64,000 nt of DNA from positions 7,525,001-7,589,000 of the forward strand of contig JAULSR010000001.1 in NCBI GenBank assembly GCA_030512295.1. Reading direction: 5' to 3'. The position numbers and the translations under genes are program-made. Shown here in pieces: positions 11,437-23,109 of this stretch (position 1 is its first letter; each line of letters starts with the position of its first letter). The DNA is from Bombardia bombarda. Lineage: Eukaryota > Ascomycota > Sordariomycetes > Sordariales > Lasiosphaeriaceae. The notes beneath the pieces were generated by a model that was given only the letters and a program-made list of their open reading frames with translations, did not search any database and was not told where the DNA came from.

Positions 11437-12028
11437 TTTAGTCGTGTAGTGAGTGTGTCATCAACGCGACAACGGTAGCTATAGGGAGTGTGTTTGTTGT
11501 AATGTGGTGATGGACTCCTCAGTAGGCGATTTAAGCAAAGAAAAATAGAAACGGTTCTAGAAAGACGATGAGAAGACGTTCAGGCGCAGAAAACTTGGAC
11601 CTTTGGTGAAATGAAGTTAAACTTTGCAAGCCACACGTGGAACGGATATGCTGCTGCCATGTGCAGAAAGAACCAGCCACAAGATTCTCTGAACACGTTG
11701 CGTACTGGTATCTGGGTTTAATGTTCAGATCAACGGTTTATCCCAAAAGTTAGAATCGAAGGCTGCTATGTGGAGTCCATCGAAATAACCTTGAAGCATC
11801 AGCATAGAGTTACGAAAGGATGATATAGTACTCTAATAAGCCATTATCAGTTCTTTCCATCTGAATCACATCAGTTTCGAAAGAAAACTAAAACAGGATA
11901 TAAAATACATTCTTAGTTTCCATAAAGTTTGACTTTTTTAGAAATCCTTTTGTGAATTCGGCTTCTTCATAACCCTAAACTCCTCACAACTCTTTTTGTT
12001 TCTATAGATGCACAAGCAGAAAGGAGTA
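11437..12028. other. Intergenic
   Basis: AT-rich sequence upstream of the Hce2-like gene (its promoter side) and downstream of the prenyltransferase remnant. An AACCCTAA octamer is at 11971-11978. No gene was seen. Confidence 0.6.
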
Positions 12029-12897
12029 TCATTTTCCACCGAGAAGACGCGGATAGGCATACAACTCTGCCATAACATATATCCGCATCCTCAGTTCCTT
12101 GTTCTTCTTCTTTGGATCCTCCTTGGACCCGAGTCCAACAAAGGTAATGATACCCGTCTTGTCATCTGGATTTCGATGGGTGCTATGGTACTTCAGTCAG
12201 TGAAACGAAGCTGCAGACTAAGATGAGATGAGTCCCATTAACAACTAGGATAAACTAACAAGACACTCCTCACTTGCTTGTCCAGGCTTTTGCCGTCCCC
12301 ATCTCTAGAAAACGGCCAGTCATACTTGCGTAGCCAAGTATCCAGCCCCCTCGCAATGGCTCCATTACTGGAAGCGAACCTCCCCGGATTGATGTACATA
12401 TTGGGCACCGGGGTTGCGCTGTCTGGAGTTATCGAATAGAAGACAAACGAGGTCTGACTATTGAAGATAGGACGTGGGCTGGTGGTGCTCCCGGGACCCG
12501 TAGTGGTAAGCTCAACCAAGTCACGGAACATGTCCTTCTCATGGTCCAACTCTGAAATATGTCCACCCAGCGTGTAAAGATCCCACAGCTCGTCGGAGGA
12601 GTCAGTGAGAGCGCGCAGGTAGACCTTGAGCCGGGCTTGTCCAGGAGCCAACAGGTCAGTGGCGAGGTAGCGTGCGCGATCTTTCCAGCTGGCAGGCTTG
12701 GAGCTGACGTAGTCGGCTATCATGTCTATGGAGCTGAGAATGTTGGGCGAGGAAGACACGCCGGGGAGCTGTTGGATGGCTGAACTAATGTGGTCCGAAA
12801 TTGGCAAAAATCCGTCAGTCCATTGGAATGGAAAATGTGAAAGTTCTGTTACGTCTTGTATACGGTCGATGATAGCCGGGTTACATCCCTGTCCTTT
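12029..12897 (-). pseudogene. DMATS-type aromatic prenyltransferase, 5'-truncated
   Basis: Two exons remain: about 12897..12274 and 12190..12029, joined by an 83-nt intron (donor CAA|GTGAGG, acceptor CTGAAG). The remaining ~260 residues match the second half of the ABBA-fold DMATS family: LATDLLAPGQARLKVYLRAL, LWDLYTLGGHI, SFVFYSITPDS with PNMYINPGRFA, GLDTWLRKYDW, then the C-terminal strand GIITFVGLGS and RIYVMAEL. The frame meets a TGA at 12907-12909, and no exon for the usual N-terminal ~170 residues was found up to 13748, where the neighbouring SDR starts. DMATS enzymes prenylate indoles or other aromatics in secondary metabolism. The gene is probably non-functional, though a distant or unusual first exon is not excluded. 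Confidence 0.7.
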
Positions 12898-13748
12898 ACC
12901 GTCACCTCATATTTCCTGCAGATCAAGTACGACATGAAAATGACAACTTAGCACACAATTACGCATTTCGCGTTTATCGTTCTAATACGGCCAGAAAGGA
13001 AACTTCGCGTGCAAGACTTAGTAGTCATATAAGGATCTCACGGCCTCAAAACTGAAGACTCGAGTTATTCACATTTTCTTTCTTTCTTCTTGTCTTTTAG
13101 ATCTCCAGTGTCTACCTGCCTGCTTACTTGACCACTATATCGGTGTGGATAAACAAGACACGCACACTCCATCAACATCTGCGATTGATTCTAGTCCATT
13201 CCGGTAGATTGGTCGCATAAGCTGACAAATCTCATCATCCCACATCCCACATCTCTACCACTGATCCTGTACAAAGAAAGATCAAACTAACTTGTTTCTG
13301 CAACCAGTATTCTGTGCATTACCTACTAGACTAGTACTAACTTCACTTGGACACCATTCTGGGATGGTGTGAATCCTGCGATCTAGCGCGCCCGAATCAA
13401 TACGTGTTGAAGCTGATCAATCATTCTTCTTCTCCTTCTTCCCCTTCTTCTTCTCAGAACAATTTCTAATCACACATAAGTAGTTGCTCCGTGAATGGGT
13501 AAGCTATGTGCTGTTTACTCTCCGAACCCCTTTTTCCTCATCATGTCCTGGTGCCTAGTCTGGGTGTATACACGCCTGGTATTTTGACATACTATGTCAG
13601 GCAAAATTTACCATATATTACTCAGGGCCCCAGATATTCTTGGAAAATAAAGTCTAAACACCAGTGAATCTCATCATCTCAACCTTCCCTGATTATCCAG
13701 TTCCAGACTATCCCATCCTACCTCTACCATACCTCTTAAGCCCCACAA
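12898..13748. other. Intergenic, 5' region of the SDR gene
   Basis: No coding frame was found on either strand. A CTTCTTCTCC-type pyrimidine tract at about 13424-13456 and a CT-rich leader before 13749 fit a fungal promoter. The N-terminal prenyltransferase exons that would be expected here were looked for and not found. Confidence 0.6.
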
Positions 13749-14723
13749 ATGGCCTCAAACACAGTTGACGCTGATGCGTATACCGCTCCTTTCATGCTCA
13801 CCAAGAGCATGAAGAGGGATGTCTACTTCGATGTTGACCCGACCAAGAACCACGAGCTGCAAGCCGATGGCAAAGTGGTCTTGATCATAGGCGCCACTGG
13901 CGGCATTGGCTTTGTAGGTTACATTCTGTCATAGCGAGAAACTCCATACTTACCAAAGCATCCATCCTCGTAGGCCATCGCCAAGGCCTGGAGCACCGCC
14001 GGAGCCAAGGGTATCATCCTGGTCGGCCGCACCGAGGAGACACTGCAAAAGGCCGTCCAAGATCTCGACTCCAAGACCAGCAAAGTCCTTGCCATCAAGG
14101 CCGACATCTCATCTTCGACCGAGGTAGACGACCTCTTCAAAAAGGCCACGGCCGAGTTCAGCCACATCGACGTCGTAATCAACGCATCAGCCAGTGCCGC
14201 GGTAGGCGCTATCGGCACCGTCGACCCGGCCGCCTGGTGGTCTGGCTTCGAGACCAATGTCAAGGGTTTCTACAACGTCGTCCATGCCTTCATCAACACC
14301 AACGGGGCCAAGGGCACCATCGTCAACCTCGTCAGCCTGATGGCGTCGATGCTCGTCCCCGGCATGTCGGGCAACATCGTCTCCAAGCTGGCCCTCATCA
14401 AGCTGGCCGAGTCGATCGACGTGGAACATCCGGACCTGCGGGTCTTCTCGGTGCATCCGGGACTTGTCGAGCCCGAGGGCGGGCGTGGGGTTATCCTCGA
14501 TGCGTTCAAGGGTTTTGCCAAGGACAAGGCGGCGCTGACGGCCGGTTTGACCCTGTGGCTGGCTACGCCCAGGGCCGACTTCCTGAAGGGCGGCTATCTG
14601 CATTCGAACTGGCATGTCGAGGAGCTGGAGAAGCACAAGGACGAGATTGTGGAGAAGAAGCTTGTGAAGCTAGGATTTCTGAACGGCCAGCTGCAGTTGG
14701 GTGGTTACAACTGGTCGGCTTGA
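13749..14723 (+). CDS. Short-chain dehydrogenase/reductase lacking the catalytic tyrosine
   Basis: Two exons (13749..13913, 13974..14723) give 304 aa. The Rossmann nucleotide-binding motif GATGGIG is at residues 48-54, followed by LVGRTEETL, the acidic-loop KADISS and a weak NAG-type site (VVINASASA). The catalytic segment reads NLVSLMAS then SGNIVSKLALIKLAE: the Lys of YxxxK is kept but the Tyr position is Asn. The C-terminal FSVHPGLVEPEGG matches the classical SDR substrate-loop start (VHPG). It is therefore SDR-fold, probably NAD(P)-binding, with doubtful or altered redox chemistry. It lies next to the prenyltransferase remnant and a Zn2Cys6 regulator. Confidence 0.85.
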
Positions 14724-15169
14724 GCTGCACGTGGGCTGGGACTTAGCAGTGAAATTTGAGATATTTTGAAACTGCTTTTGTTGAATGCGCAGCAAATCTG
14801 CCTTGCTGTTCGTCCGAGATTTTGTCCAAGAATTTGTCCAAGATTTTGTCCGAGGCGATTAGCTCACTCCCAGCCCTGATAGTGACAACTGCCCTGACAA
14901 ATACATACCTGATGCATGTACCAGGTGTGAGCTGCCGCTCGGATTCCGACCTCAGTCGCACCTGCCACGGAAAGTCCGCGGCCTGTTGCTTCTCTGATTG
15001 GCTACAGATTCTTTTCCACCATACAACAATCGGTAACAGCACAGTCTCACCTCTCCTGCACTTGAACCACATCAACAACAATTCCCACGGGAACTCCACT
15101 GATCGTTGGCCTCGCGGGTTTTGAATTTTCTTCTATTCCACCCGAACAACATATTATACGTCATTTATT
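14724..15169. other. Intergenic between SDR and Zn2Cys6 regulator
   Basis: Two nearly identical TTTGTCCAAGA(A/T) units sit at about 14819-14850. Otherwise this is probably SDR 3' UTR and promoter of the regulator. No gene was seen. Confidence 0.55.
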
Positions 15170-17599
15170 ATGTCTAACAGACTTGGCAATATCCGTGTCA
15201 CTCGAATGCCGACTCGCTCGCGGCCCGTCTCTTGTCTATTTTGCAGGAGCCGCAAGTTGCGATGCAGCAGAACCTTCCCATGCACCAACTGCTCATCTCG
15301 TGATCTCTCATGCCCTGGAGATATCTCGCCGCAGCCTTCCAGTTCGGACCAAGCTCCCCGTCTTGACATCGCCCATGATGTCACCAACGGCCTCTCACCT
15401 GCTGATATTTCAGCTCGACAGCTCGCAGATCACAGCTTAAGACTGAACGACCTCCTCGACCGTGTTAATGATTTAAACGAGAAGTTCACGACCCATGTTG
15501 AAAAGGGGCTAAAAGGGTCAATGGTGACCGCGAGCATCATATCTAATGCGGACTCTGTTACCACCTCAGGGTCCACTCCGTATCAATCAAGCTCCGATGA
15601 AGCGCAGCAGCCATCATCGCAGCTGAGACATGAACTACAGTTACAGAATGTAGGAAGCGATGTAGCCTTTCTGCAACGGTTGTCGGCAGGGCAGAAGTCA
15701 CACGTCAGTCAAGTTCATAGTACGAATCTTTGTATTGATCTGGAGCTGATCTCGCTATCACTAGAACGATATTCTATTTTCAGACAGCGTGGTCTTTAAC
15801 ACCTGTCCGATCCTGGAGTGCCCTTCAGCACCCGCCTATATGCTGAAGGACCCCGACAAGCCAATCAGATGTATATGGCTACCTGCCTACGACGAAGCGA
15901 AAGTCCTCTTCGAACAGTACAAAAACACCGTCAGCTTTCTCCAGCATGTGGTTCACCGTCCTTCTTTGTGCGAAGTACTTGATCATGTCTACCTCGGAAT
16001 AGACGGTAATGCTCCCATCAAAGCCGGACATCTGGTATTGCTTCTTAGTATAGTCGCCATCACCACGTACGCATGGACTGAAGACGGCACCTCGCTCGCC
16101 ATATTCTCTAACGTTGCTCAGGCTAAAGGCCAGACACCGTTTTGGATTGAGACAACTCTCGACGTGATTGACTACGCCCAACGTTCTTCTTGTGTTTCAT
16201 TGGAACTTATCCAGGGTATCATCATTTTCTCATTCCTGGTCAGTAACGACGGTATCTCGCTTAGATACCGCTCCTTGATATCTACAGCTCTTTCCATCAG
16301 CCGCGAACTGGGGCTTCATCGGTCTGATCATCCAAACAATGATCCCACAGAGGGTGCCACAGTCAAGGCCGAGATCGGCCGGAGGGTGTGGTGGAATCTT
16401 GTTGCAACAGACTGGTATGCACAGCATTTCTTATCACACGTACTCATGCAGCGCATATCATGACTTTAACATGTTCTTTTCACAGGTTCATGGCTGCACG
16501 CTATAGTGGCCCAACTGAAGGGATTTATCAGTGCAATCCACGCCACATGATGGTCAAGAAGCCCCTGAATATTGACGACGACAATCTTCACGATGGTAGT
16601 ACAGGACTGCCCCAATCTCAGCCCACCGAGACATCCTACTTCCTACAGCGAATCCGCCTGGCAGAACTTTCGCGCTACATTGCTGATCGCCAGCTTCTCG
16701 TCGAGATGGGTCCCGGGAAACAAAGCTATGCCGACATTATGGATGTCGATGCCGATCTTCAAGCGTTCATGAGCGAGATTCCTCCTTTCCTGAATATCAA
16801 TGATGATAGTTCCGACACGCCTGGCTCACTAGGCATTATCATCCAAGCCTACTTACTCAATAACCTAGTCCTGACGCAGAGATGCAAGCTCCACCTACCC
16901 TATCTTGAGCATATGGGTCCTTATACGACACCATATTCCCGCACAATATGCGTGCAGTCGGCACGACGGATTGTCAAAAATGAACTACGACTCGAGAAGG
17001 AAGCACATCCTTTTGTTCAGACGCGGTTAAAGTTCCCCGGTATCCTCTATGGAGTTTTTATGGCAAGCATTGTCCTGATGATGGACTTTATTGCAAAGGG
17101 ACGCGCAAACTCAGGAGACTCGAACACACATCATGACGATGTCTTTGACGTGTTCTCCATCCTTGAGGATGCGAAGTACCAATCTAGTGCGGCCGCTGAG
17201 TTTCTCGAGTCATTGGTCCGAATTCTTCGGAAATACAAGGTGGCTGCGCTGCCAAGCGACCAACCAAATTCCCAGAGCGAGTCGACCAGAAGTGACATGG
17301 TGGCTCAGGAGAAGTCCCGAGCTTCAGGGGTCGCGAGTGAGCTTTCACTGGATGATTTGTACCCGCTTCCTGAAGACTTGAACAAGGCCGCAGGAGAAGC
17401 GGACGATAGTGGCGACGGATTTCTCGTGGGACTGGGCGAGCCTGACGCAGTAGGCAACTCAAATGAGCTTGATGCTAGTGTCAACGAAAGCGAAGATATT
17501 CCACCTTTGTTCATGAACGAGTTGTCCAAGGAATTGGACAGTTTCGCTCAGGTTCAGTGGAATGAGTTCTTTACTGAGATTGATTCATTTTTCTTCTGA
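15170..17599 (+). CDS. Zn2Cys6 fungal-specific transcription factor
   Basis: Three exons (15170..15707, 15784..16414, 16486..17599) give 760 aa. The binuclear zinc cluster has Cys at residues 22, 25, 32, 38, 41 and 48 (CX2CX6CX5CX2CX6C). A coiled-coil-like segment follows (LNDLLDRVNDLNEKFTTHV). The fungal-specific regulatory domain starts after the first intron and contains the motif SISRELGLHR and EIGRRVWWNLVATDW. The last ~130 residues are acidic and Ser-rich, a possible activation region. The donor of intron 1 is GTCAAG, chosen because only it keeps the frame into exon 2. It sits between the SDR and an MFS transporter, plausible targets, but that is inference. Confidence 0.9.
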
Positions 17600-18491
17600 C
17601 CTAATAGACCGTGTTCTCGCGTTGGCAATAAGATTTCATCAGATTCGAAACCTTTTTCTGATTGAGGTATGGAACACATATTTTGAATACTGTGGGCTTG
17701 TTTGTTTGTTTAAGATTGCCTACAGCAGCTGCCTTAAGGTTGACAACCCGTGTAAGTCATTTGCCTCTTATCCTTGAGACAACAGATCAATTCTCACCTG
17801 TGGTCAATCTACCAATAAGCTCTTTTCAGCTAATAGGTCGCGGGTGGCCATGGCTAGGCTAAAGTTGGCAATAACACTTTCGCCACAAGGCCGATAGTAT
17901 GTCGCCATTTCTTCACTTATGGCACAACGAGGAAAAGTGATTACCTGCGTTACTTCAAGTTGGGGGTACACATACTTGGCAAGCGCCAAACCCGAGTTCC
18001 GGACTGGCACCCCTGACCAACTCCTCACCAACGACCTGGTCACAGTGACTTTGATCATTGACCTTTCTACGCTAACGACCCAAGGACTTGGAATTGGACC
18101 TCTCTATGAGCTCGGCTACAGACAATATACGATGCAATGCTTACGGTACAGCTTTGGCGTGTGCATCTTCTCGGTTCCTAACCCCGTCAGGCTGAACTAT
18201 TGGGTAACATTTCCTGCACGTTTCCTAGTGGCTCGCTAACTTGCCATGGCGTGAAGCATGGGGAGGTGCAGCTGTCACGGGTAGCTCCTTGAGGACCGCG
18301 CCGCTGGGTCTGGATATGTGATTGTCCACGAGATCTGAGCAGGCTATATATCAGATACCTGATCGCCGCAGTCCTGATTCCTTTGTTTGGATCCCCGTGT
18401 GCTCTGCTCATCTGGTTCATACACAGAGACGCACAAAAGGACAAGCCAAAGACCCAATTCGTGTACGACATCCACATACACGGCATATGCG
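17600..18491. other. Intergenic, promoter side of the DAL5-type transporter
   Basis: No coding frame with recognisable content. TATATA at about 18345-18350 lies roughly 145 bp before the transporter ATG and may be its TATA element. Confidence 0.5.
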
Positions 18492-20201
18492 ATGGGGTCT
18501 ATTAAGTCCACCCGAGACGTCGCTGCCGTCCAGGAAGTCAAGTCTTCCAAGTCGTCTGGCAGCGACATTGGTGGTGGTGCCACCACCAAGGAGGAGCTCG
18601 ACATAATTCAAACGACTGTTTCGGATTCTGAATTGCCACCATCAAAGGTGACTGCGGGCGACGTGGTGCAGGTGAACCCGCACAAGACATGGAAGTCATA
18701 CTTCTGGGACACGCTCGACAAGTCGCCGCAGGAGAAGCGGCTGCTGTTCAAGATCGACGCGGCCCTGATGACGGTCGGCTGCCTAAGCTACTTTCTCAAG
18801 TACCTTGACCAGGTCAACGTTAACAGCGCCTTTGTATCGGGAATGCGCGAGGACTTGGGGCTGTTTGGCCTCGAGTTGAACTATATGCAGACGGCCTTCA
18901 TGGTGGGGTATATTCTTGGAGAGATTCCCAGGTAAGTGAAGGCCGCTGTTGTGTTGCTAGGCTGTTGTTGAAGCTACTAGATACTGACAAGTCTTTCTTC
19001 CGCCTTTAGCAACTTGATACTTACCAGGATTCGCCCATCGTACTGGCTTCCGGCATGCGAGGTTAGAATACCTACTACTACTTCCTAGAATAACACACAA
19101 CTAGCATCAGCTAACCGGACATGTCTTTTCCAGGTCGCCTGGTCCGTCCTCACCTTCCTCATGTGCAGAGCCACAACCCCGACCCAGCTCTACGTACTCC
19201 GCTTCTTCATCGGCCTCTTCGAATCCTCGTGCTACCCGGGCATGCAATACGTCATCGGCTCATGGTACCGCAAGGATGAGCTCGCGCGCCGCGCCTGCAT
19301 CTTCCACTCGTCGGGCTACGTCGGCTTCATGTTCTCGGGCTACCTCATGGCAGCCGTATACAACCTCGACGGCGTCTCTGGCTTCAAGGGCTGGCAGTGG
19401 CTCTTCATCATCGACGGCGTCATCTCGCTGCCCATTGCCTGCGCCTCCTTCTTCTTCCTGCCCGACGTGCCCGAGATCACCAAGGCGTGGTACCTGTCCA
19501 AAGACGAGATCGAGATCGCGCAGAAGCGCATGGAGCTCGAGGGCCGCGCCACGCGCGCGCCCTACACATTCGCCAAGATCAAGCGCATCCTGAGCTCCTG
19601 GCACATCTGGCTGCTCTCGCTGCTCTACATCTTCTTCAACAACGGCACCAGCGGCATTACGCAGCCCACCTTCCCCCTGTGGCTCAAGAGCCAGGGCTAC
19701 AGCATCACCGCCATCAACGTCTACCCGTCCTTCGCCAGCGTGCTGGGCATCGTCGCCACCCTATCCTACGCCTGGGTGTCGGACACGGTGTGCAAGGGCG
19801 CGCGCTGGCCGCCCATGATCTTTGCCGCGACCGTGCAGATCATCACGCACATCAGCTTGACCGTGTGGGATATCCCGACGGGCTGGAAGTGGTTTTGCTA
19901 TCTGGCCATGGGCATGTCGGGCGGCGTGGGCGGCATGTCGTACGCCTGGGCGACCGAGATCACGAGCGACGACATGGAGGAGCGGGCGCTGGTCACGAGC
20001 ACGATGAACGAGATGGCGGGCGCGATGCAGGCGTGGATCCCGCTGCTGATTTGGAAGGTGACGGATGCGCCGAGGTACTACAAGGGGTTCTTTACCATGA
20101 TCTTCTTTTGGGTGATTTTTATTGGGTTGGTATTCTTGGTGAGGTTCTTGCATAACAAGGAGCTGAAGCAGAAGGCGCTGGTGGCGTTGATTCGGGTTTG
20201 A
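18492..20201 (+). CDS. MFS transporter, anion:cation symporter / allantoate-permease (DAL5) type
   Basis: Three exons (18492..18931, 19010..19061, 19134..20201) give 519 aa. A soluble N terminus of ~90 residues precedes about 12 membrane spans. Family signatures include KIDAALMTVGCLSYFLKYLD, NYMQTAFMVGYILGEIP, RFFIGLFESSCYPGMQYVIG and SWYRKDELARRA. Members take up small organic anions such as allantoate, nicotinate, pantothenate or other carboxylates; the substrate here is unknown. The ATG at 18492 is preferred over an upstream in-frame start at 18387 because homologues begin close to a short Ser-rich leader. The middle exon is only 52 nt. Confidence 0.88.
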
Positions 20202-21522
20202 GGGAGGAGGTGGTGGTGGTGGTGGTGGTGCGTGGGTGTTGACTGTGGGTGTGGTGGTGGTGATTAAGGGAGACAGGGAGGGAGGGAAGGAGGGAGGGAA
20301 TGGTATGGGTGGTGGGAGTTTGAGGGGGCTTAGGGCTCGTAGAGGTCATTGATAGGTAAGGTAGGTCATGTAAGCTGATAGTTGCATACTTTGGGTACTT
20401 TTAGTCCCAATGGAGGTCATTCAGTCCACGATTCTTAACCGTCCTTGCTCCTGCGCCTGTTTTGTTAAAGCTGAGTTTGGTGATGATGGTTACAATGCAA
20501 GAGTGGTTCCTGCTACGTACCAACATAGAGAGGAGGCAATGAATCGGTAGCTAGCTGCCTCAGGTAACTAGGTAGATGGCTGGTGGTGTTGAAAATCCAT
20601 GTTGATCAGCTGGATGTTGAGGAAGCAAAACAAGAAGAATGATGTGATTTTAAAGACCGATGGCGTCTTATATGAATCACAGACACTACCGTGCTAGTGA
20701 CTGGGAGTTACAGGGGGCACAAACCTTTGCGCCCAGCATGACAGCCTTTCCATAATGCTCTTTCGATCTCCCCACACCATTCAAGTTCATTCTCTGTTTA
20801 AACTCTGATAAGGTGTACACTCGGATCAATATGCAGGTAATCAAGGTGACGGGACAGGGGTGGCCACGTTCTCAGCCCTGCCCCTTTTGAAGCAGAGTAA
20901 GCAGCTGTAGCCAATTAGGTGGGTCAGGTCCAGGCTAATGCATGTAAGCAAGCGCGTGTGTTAGTCAGACAACGGGGACAAGGGGGGCATTCATGGCATG
21001 ACAATAACAGCCTTGTTGGGGGGTCTTCGGTGGTATGAACATTGTGAAGTAAATATGAAAGTGCCGTGTTGATTGCCTTGCTGTTGTATGATTGAGTATG
21101 TGGGGATTTACTGAGAGAAGAGTGGATGAACTATCGCGTGATGGTTTACGGCTGAGGATAATCATGGGCTTTCTTGCCAGCTAGGAGTAGAATATTCGTT
21201 AGTCTCGGGCTTGGAGTCAGATAGACATGACATGTGTTGGGGTATTCATGTCAAGTGGTTGCTTACTTCTTGGAGTACATGTCTCCCTAGGCTTTGAGAT
21301 AGACACCCCACGCTAAAGTTCTGGTTTGGATCACGGTATGGTTGTTAATGATACTATTGAGAATGTGGGTGGATGGGGTGATGGTTGGGTTAGAAATGAT
21401 GCAATTTGCATGTATTGACTCGAACCCACTATAGATTTTCGGATTTACCACAACTTAGAGGCTCATGCTCAGCCACTCTTACCTATCTTCTGATATTTTT
21501 GTTCTGATAAACTGTACGCAGC
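20202..21522. other. Intergenic with GT/GGT-rich low complexity
   Basis: Immediately after the transporter stop a GGTGGT- and GGGA-rich stretch runs over about 20204-20330. The remainder shows no supported gene. It is the promoter side of the monooxygenase. Confidence 0.6.
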
Positions 21523-23109
21523 ATGGCAGCGTCGCAAGTGACAGGGGCCTATCCCCTGAAGCAGATCCAAACAGTCGCGGTGATCGGTGCAGGCATCAGC
21601 GGCATCTCAACCGCAGCTCATCTGCTCCGTGCTGGCCTCTCCGTCACTGTCTTCGAGAGGTCTTCGGCATCAGGGGGAATCTGGAACTACGATGCCCGGC
21701 CGCCGCTTGACACCCCATTTCCATCTGGCCTCGCCTCAGAAGGCGACTACAAGCTAAGCCTTCCGGAGCAGTATGGCCAACATCACACATCATCATCATC
21801 ATCTTCAGATTTGTTACGAGACAAAAATGCTTTCGACAAAGCAGAAATCTCTCATGCGCCGCCAAGTGCCTGCTATCCTGGCCTGACGACCAATATCCCC
21901 ATCCCGCAGATGGGCACAAGTCTTGCCTCCTACCCTGCCGAGCTCCCGGCGTTTGTGGGCTGGAGTACCGTATCTGACTACATCCGCGGTATATCTAAAG
22001 ACACGGGAGTCGACGCCGTTACAGTCCATCGCACGCGGGTCGAAGAAGTCAGGAAAGATGCCAACACGGATAAGTGGAGGGTGCGCACATTGACGCTGGA
22101 AGAGGACGCAACGGACTCGGGCTCGGCTCCTCGTTGGACAGAACGCGATGACTGGGTCTTTGATGCCGTTGTTGTTGCCTCGGGTAACTTTGTGACGCCC
22201 CGAGTGCCTGACTCTCCTGGGCTCAAGGAGTGGAAGGCGCGCTTCCCAGACAGCTTGAAGCACTCAAAGCAGTACCGCACGCCCAACGTATACAAGGACG
22301 CCAATGTCCTGGTGGTCGGTGCATCCATCTCGGGCATGGACGTTGTGCGGGAGCTAGCCGGGGCGGCGAAGAAGGTATATCAGAGCTCGAGGGGCGGTCA
22401 GTACGACCTGGCCGAGTCACTGATACCGAAAGGCGCGGAGCGTGTGGCCGGCATAAAGTCTTTTGGTCCTCTCTCGAAGTCACCCGAGGGAAAGCTCTCG
22501 GGAAGCATGGAGCTCTCAGACGGCCGCGTTATCAACGACATCAACCACGTCTTGTTTGCAACCGGATACGTGACCTCGTATCCGTTCCTGTCCCATCTCC
22601 ACTCGGACACGGCGTCGATCGAGGAAGCAGGAGACGAGCTGCTCGTCACGGCCGACGGCGACATGACGCACAACACCCACAAAGAGATCTTCTACATCCC
22701 CGACCCCACGCTGGCGATTGTCGGCCGTCCGTTTCACTTGTCTGCCTTCCCCAGCTTCGACAAGCAGGCCCAGGTAGTGGCGCGTGTCTTTAGCGGCCAG
22801 GCCAGCTTGCCTTCGTCAGAGGCAATGCGAGCCGAGTATCGGAAGAAGGTGCGGGAGAAGGGGCTGGGTCGCTTCTTTCATTGTTACTTGCATGATGCGG
22901 GGGAGGTGCAGTATGTGGCCGATCTGGTGGCGTGGGTGAACCGCGATGCTAGAGAGAGGGGGAAGCCAGAGATGCAGGGCCATTCGGAAGAATGGATTGC
23001 GGGGTATTGGAAGTTGAGGGAGGATGCCAAAGCGCTTTTTGCGAATGACAGTGCTTGGGAAGGTGCGTATTTTGGGAGAGGGAATGGGGAAGGTGCGACT
23101 GCTGTCTGA
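21523..23109 (+). CDS. Flavin-containing monooxygenase (FMO type)
   Basis: A single-exon gene of 528 aa. The FAD-binding dinucleotide motif GAGISG is at residues 22-27, followed by VFERSSASGGIWNYD (GxWxY). The NADPH site is VLVVGASISGMDVVREL. The FMO fingerprint FxGxxxHxxxY/F appears as FPDSLKHSKQY, with Asp where Gly is usual. A late motif LFATGYVTSYPFL matches the family ATG segment. FMOs oxidise soft nucleophiles (N or S) or act in Baeyer-Villiger-like steps of secondary metabolism; the substrate is unknown. It lies 735 bp upstream of the bZIP-ankyrin regulator on the same strand. Confidence 0.9.
   Translation: MAASQVTGAYPLKQIQTVAVIGAGISGISTAAHLLRAGLSVTVFERSSASGGIWNYDARPPLDTPFPSGLASEGDYKLSLPEQYGQHHTSSSSSSDLLRDKNAFDKAEISHAPPSACYPGLTTNIPIPQMGTSLASYPAELPAFVGWSTVSDYIRGISKDTGVDAVTVHRTRVEEVRKDANTDKWRVRTLTLEEDATDSGSAPRWTERDDWVFDAVVVASGNFVTPRVPDSPGLKEWKARFPDSLKHSKQYRTPNVYKDANVLVVGASISGMDVVRELAGAAKKVYQSSRGGQYDLAESLIPKGAERVAGIKSFGPLSKSPEGKLSGSMELSDGRVINDINHVLFATGYVTSYPFLSHLHSDTASIEEAGDELLVTADGDMTHNTHKEIFYIPDPTLAIVGRPFHLSAFPSFDKQAQVVARVFSGQASLPSSEAMRAEYRKKVREKGLGRFFHCYLHDAGEVQYVADLVAWVNRDARERGKPEMQGHSEEWIAGYWKLREDAKALFANDSAWEGAYFGRGNGEGATAV

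Noticed and set aside
17919..18239. 106-codon frame upstream of the DAL5-type transporter
   Set aside because: No domain and it ends in the transporter's promoter; most likely chance.
18387..18491. Upstream in-frame ATG of the DAL5-type transporter
   Set aside because: It would add 35 residues unlike the usual short leader and lies close to the probable TATA element; the ATG at 18492 was preferred.
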